Assembly: GCA_964426305.1 (NCBI GenBank)
Contig: CAYRPO010000037.1
Coordinates: forward strand, 1-8,702
Reading direction: 5' to 3'
DNA length: 8,702 bases
Source: CAYRPO01 sp964426305
GTDB lineage: Bacteria > Patescibacteriota > Saccharimonadia > Saccharimonadales > CAIOMD01
Shown: positions 6,439 through 8,702 of the stretch, piece after piece
Layout: each line of letters opens with the position of its first letter
How positions within the stretch are numbered: position 1 is the first letter of the stretch
Position numbers and translations under genes: made by a program
Notes under the pieces: model-generated
Seen by the model: the letters and a program-made list of their open reading frames with translations, nothing else
Databases searched by the model: none
Told to the model about the DNA's origin: nothing

Positions 6439-6843
6439 ATGCCCATCATCAAGTCAGCAAAAAAACGCGTACGTGTCAGCAATAAGGCTGCTGTTCGCAA
6501 TGCCAAATCTAAGCGAACTCTGCGCGAAGCAGTCAAAGCATTCACGACGGCTATAAGTGGCGGCAAAGCCAGTGACATCAGCGCTGCACAAGCGAAGGCA
6601 AACAAAGCTATCGATACTGCCGCAAAGAAGAATATCATTCACAAGAACAAAGCCGCTCGCAAAAAGAGCCAGCTCAGCGCTGCCGCAAAAGCTGCCGGAT
6701 CAAAGCCAGCAAGTGCCAGCAAGCCTGTTGCAGCCAAGAAAGCCGCGCCAGCAAAAACCGCAGCAAAGCCTGCTGCAAAAAAAGCGCCAGCCAAAAAAGC
6801 CGCGCCAGCCAAGAAGCCTGCTGCAAAAAAAGCAGCCAAATAG
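6439..6843 (+). CDS. rpsT: 30S ribosomal protein S20 with histone-H1-like tail
   Basis: S20 binds the 5' domain and helix 44 of 16S rRNA during 30S assembly. Residues 1-86 match the normal protein, starting MPIIKSAKKRVRVSNKAAVRNAK and including KANKAIDTAAKKNIIHKNKAARKKSQL. The usual length is about 85-90 residues; this one has 134. The extra 48 residues or so (87-134) are almost only Ala, Lys and Pro, with units such as KPAAKKA, PAKKAAPAKK, like the tails of histone H1 or bacterial HU-type proteins. A good Shine-Dalgarno (AGAAGGA, 6 bases upstream), its own promoter and a terminator show a one-gene unit, running opposite to both flanking operons. The tail is in frame, ends at a TAG and is built from repeats, so I read it as real, not a frameshift. 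Its function is unknown; added RNA binding is the simplest idea. Confidence 0.95.
   Translation: MPIIKSAKKRVRVSNKAAVRNAKSKRTLREAVKAFTTAISGGKASDISAAQAKANKAIDTAAKKNIIHKNKAARKKSQLSAAAKAAGSKPASASKPVAAKKAAPAKTAAKPAAKKAPAKKAAPAKKPAAKKAAK
6733..6833 (+). repeat. In-frame direct repeats coding the S20 tail
   Basis: A 20-base unit at 6766-6785 is repeated without change at 6814-6833, 48 bases (16 codons) apart. A second unit at about 6731-6751 recurs with one mismatch at about 6788-6808, 57 bases (19 codons) apart. Both shifts are multiples of three. The units contain runs of seven A. This suggests growth by repeat duplication and possible length variation between strains. Confidence 0.8.
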
Positions 6844-6862
6844 CACCAGTTTTGGACTATGC

Positions 6863-6894
6863 ATCACCCCGCAAAAAATCGCGGGGTGATTTTT
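6863..6894 (+). terminator. Intrinsic terminator of rpsT, between convergent genes
   Basis: ATCACCCCGC (6863-6872) pairs perfectly with GCGGGGTGAT (6881-6890) around an 8-base A-rich loop and is followed by T5 on the plus strand. It starts 20 bases after the rpsT stop. The holA stop (6893-6895, minus strand) touches its edge, so minus-strand transcripts also meet the 10-bp hairpin, but there is no T-run on that side. Confidence 0.9.
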
Positions 6895-7813
6895 ATGTTG
6901 CAAACGATAAAATCAGGGTTTTTAGCGCATCATCAGCCGAAACACTAGAACGCTTCAGCGACAAGTCAGTGGCCAATGCATCGGTGACCATGGCTTTGAT
7001 ACGCGCAAGCGACAATGAACGTACAACCGATTGGTTTTTACGAATCACATACGGGTTCAGTTTTGTAACGCTGGCGATCTCACTGGGCGGCATAGTACCT
7101 GCCGTCTTGACCAATGCGAGAACATGCAGCTGCCATACAATCATGCCCAAGATTTTTTGTGGCTCTTGGCCCTGCGCACGCTGCTCATCGTACAACGTCA
7201 GCCCGGCGGTAATATTACCAGCAAACACGCTGTCGAGCATGGCAAAGACACTGCCCTGCGGCATATAGTCGACTATGTCGGCAATGGAGTCCGGGGTAGG
7301 CGTATGTGTGTAAAGCATAACTTTTTCAATCTCGCTGGCAAGCAGTTGCTGATTTGGACCAACGCGATCAACCAGGTACTGTGCAGCTTGTCGAGACACC
7401 TGCGTACCAGCCTCTGCAAACGATGCCTGTACCCAAGCAAGCAAATCCTGATCATGAACCGCATGGAACACGCGCATGTCGGTGTGCTTTTGCAGATACT
7501 TATAGGCCTTGCTGCGTCCATCGAGCGTTTGCTCAATCAATATACAATCGGTCGAATCGGTAACGGCCGAAACAATATCTTCTACCCTTTCCAGCAGTGC
7601 CTTGTTTTCGCCAAATCCGCGCACAACAACCATGCGCCTATCGCTCAAAAACGGCAGCGAACTCACCGTCGAAATCAGATCCGCTGGCTCTAATTCAACA
7701 CCGTCAAAACGATCTACGGCTACATCGCCGTGAGCAGCAATGAATTGTCGTATGTACGACGTAGCAGCGGCATCGCGGGCATAGGCATTCTCGCCAGTAA
7801 AAACAATCGTCAT
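6893..7813 (-). CDS. holA: DNA polymerase III delta subunit (clamp loader)
   Basis: Delta opens the beta sliding clamp within the clamp loader. The 306 residues fit HolA: an AAA+-like N-terminal domain without Walker motifs (TIVFTGENAYARDAA, then SSLPFLSDRRMVVVRGF near 51-67), a middle segment VDRVGPNQQLLASEIEKVMLY (148-168), and a C-terminal collar domain with DSVFAGN (194-200), PQKILGMIVWQLHVLALVK (218-236) and the final DDALKTLILSF. It is somewhat shorter than the roughly 340-residue E. coli protein. The ATG overlaps the mutM stop in an ATGA arrangement (7810-7813), implying translational coupling. The gene ends at the hairpin shared with rpsT. Confidence 0.95.
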   Translation of the reverse strand: MTIVFTGENAYARDAAATSYIRQFIAAHGDVAVDRFDGVELEPADLISTVSSLPFLSDRRMVVVRGFGENKALLERVEDIVSAVTDSTDCILIEQTLDGRSKAYKYLQKHTDMRVFHAVHDQDLLAWVQASFAEAGTQVSRQAAQYLVDRVGPNQQLLASEIEKVMLYTHTPTPDSIADIVDYMPQGSVFAMLDSVFAGNITAGLTLYDEQRAQGQEPQKILGMIVWQLHVLALVKTAGTMPPSEIASVTKLNPYVIRKNQSVVRSLSLARIKAMVTDALATDLSLKRSSVSADDALKTLILSFAT

Positions 7814-8700
7814 ATCTTATCCATTGTATAGAGTATTTGACACGATTCACAAACATGCGTACCGCGCCCTGCAACCCGCAGCTTTACAATTGGGTGACCA
7901 CAAACTAAACATGGTTGGCCTTCTCGACGAAACACTTTGGCAAAATCAGTATAGCTGCCTCGTTTACCTTCGGCATCGACATAATTACGGTCGGTCGAAC
8001 CACCCTTTGCAATGCTCAGACGCAGCACATCGATAATTCCCTTATGCAAGGTGGCAAGTTGCTTGGGAGGAATGGCCGCCACTACACTAGACGGATGAAT
8101 CTTTGCAGCAAAAAGTGACTCATCTGCATAGATATTGCCAACCCCAGCAAGTACTGTTTGGTCTAACAATACTGCTTTGACCGTGCTGTTTTTTCGACGC
8201 TGCACGCGCTGCATAAAAAGTGTGTCCGTAAAGCTCGCCTCTAGAGGTTCTGGGCCAACTGTCCGCATAAAATCGATGTTTGGTACCTCAATCGTTGACA
8301 ACAAACGCATCCAACCAAACTTACGCTGATCATTAAAGAACAGCCGTGATCCATCCGCAAATACGATGGTCACGCGAGTAGATTTGTCGGGCAGCCTGCC
8401 AACAAGACTGTCGTTCGGATGGCCAGCGCCAAATCGTTCATTTTCAACATCAACAAACACCAACTGACCAGTCATTTTCAGATGAATTACCAACGTATAG
8501 TTTGTTGACAGATCGATGAGTAATACTTTTGCACGGCGTCGTATGCCTACAACCGATGCACCAATCAAAAATGCATCCACATCGGAGGCGGCGTTCGGAA
8601 AGCTTTTGACCCAATCAAAATCAATAGAGCTGACTACCCGACCTGGCAGCAACCGTTGCAATCCTGCCCGTACTGTTTCTACCTCGGGAAGCTCTGGCAT
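7810..8700 (-). CDS. mutM: Formamidopyrimidine-DNA glycosylase
   Basis: MutM (Fpg) removes oxidised purines such as 8-oxoguanine and cleaves the AP site. All expected features are in the 296 residues: N-terminal MPELPEVETV with catalytic P2 and E3, K58 in RRRAKVLLIDL, HLKMTGQL (73-80), NDQRKFGW (123-130), LLDQTVLAGVGNIYADE (178-194) and a C-terminal zinc finger with C264, C267, C284 and C287, including the conserved R279 in AGRGTH. It is about 20 residues longer than typical, mainly because of an insert near 88-108 (FGAGHPNDSLVGRLPDK), which seems tolerable in this family. The start is secure from MPELPEVE, but the promoter and ribosome binding site lie right of the window. It overlaps holA by 4 bases; the stop is TGA. 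Confidence 0.97.
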   Translation of the reverse strand: MPELPEVETVRAGLQRLLPGRVVSSIDFDWVKSFPNAASDVDAFLIGASVVGIRRRAKVLLIDLSTNYTLVIHLKMTGQLVFVDVENERFGAGHPNDSLVGRLPDKSTRVTIVFADGSRLFFNDQRKFGWMRLLSTIEVPNIDFMRTVGPEPLEASFTDTLFMQRVQRRKNSTVKAVLLDQTVLAGVGNIYADESLFAAKIHPSSVVAAIPPKQLATLHKGIIDVLRLSIAKGGSTDRNYVDAEGKRGSYTDFAKVFRREGQPCLVCGHPIVKLRVAGRGTHVCESCQILYTMDKI

Positions 8701-8702
8701 AT

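Noticed and set aside
6639..6839. Minus-strand frame opposite rpsT coding Ala/Phe/Gly-rich, membrane-like protein
   Set aside because: It is the complement of the Lys/Ala repeat tail, has no start signal and its hydrophobic look is a composition artefact.
1..8702. Mobile element, CRISPR array, phage or recoded genetic code
   Set aside because: No transposase, regular spaced repeats or integrase is seen. TGA ends truB and mutM, and no gene needs it as a sense codon.

Overview
The window looks like ordinary chromosomal housekeeping DNA from a reduced bacterium of the Candidate Phyla Radiation, most probably a Saccharibacteria (TM7)-like genome. That placement is inference. It rests on compact overlapping genes, divergent versions of core proteins (a short TruB, a Cys-poor family-4 uracil-DNA glycosylase, a degenerate NrnA-like protein) and low-complexity tails on core proteins. 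The standard genetic code applies: TGA is a true stop for truB and mutM. There are no mobile elements, CRISPR arrays, tRNA or rRNA genes. Nearly every base is coding or in a short intergenic region.

Layout. From 6290 leftward to the window edge, all on the minus strand, runs one apparent operon: an NrnA/DHH-like protein with a long acidic tail, then truB, rpsO (S15), pnp (PNPase), a family-4 uracil-DNA glycosylase and the start of RNase J (cut by the left edge). From 6439 rightward on the plus strand is a single gene, rpsT (S20), with its own promoter and intrinsic terminator. From 8700 leftward on the minus strand are mutM and holA, which overlap by 4 bases and converge on rpsT at a hairpin at 6863-6890.

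How the genes work together. The left operon combines ribosome/tRNA maturation (truB, rpsO) with RNA decay (PNPase, RNase J). The order DHH-truB-rpsO-pnp is a shortened form of the nusA-infB-rbfA-nrnA-truB-ribF-rpsO-pnp cluster found in many bacteria. The rpsO-pnp junction carries two hairpins, the pnp leader can fold into a long stem, and the pnp Shine-Dalgarno lies in a small hairpin. This recalls the RNase III/PNPase autoregulation known from E. coli, although nothing here proves it. mutM and udg are base-excision repair genes; holA encodes the clamp-loader delta subunit.

Most interesting points: (1) the DHH-like protein keeps the family fold and gene position but has lost most catalytic metal ligands, and carries an acidic Pro-rich tail of about 335 residues; (2) the uracil-DNA glycosylase has lost three of the four cysteines expected to bind the 4Fe-4S cluster; (3) S20 ends in a histone-H1-like Lys/Ala/Pro tail built from near-identical DNA repeats; (4) the rpsO-pnp junction is rich in RNA structure.
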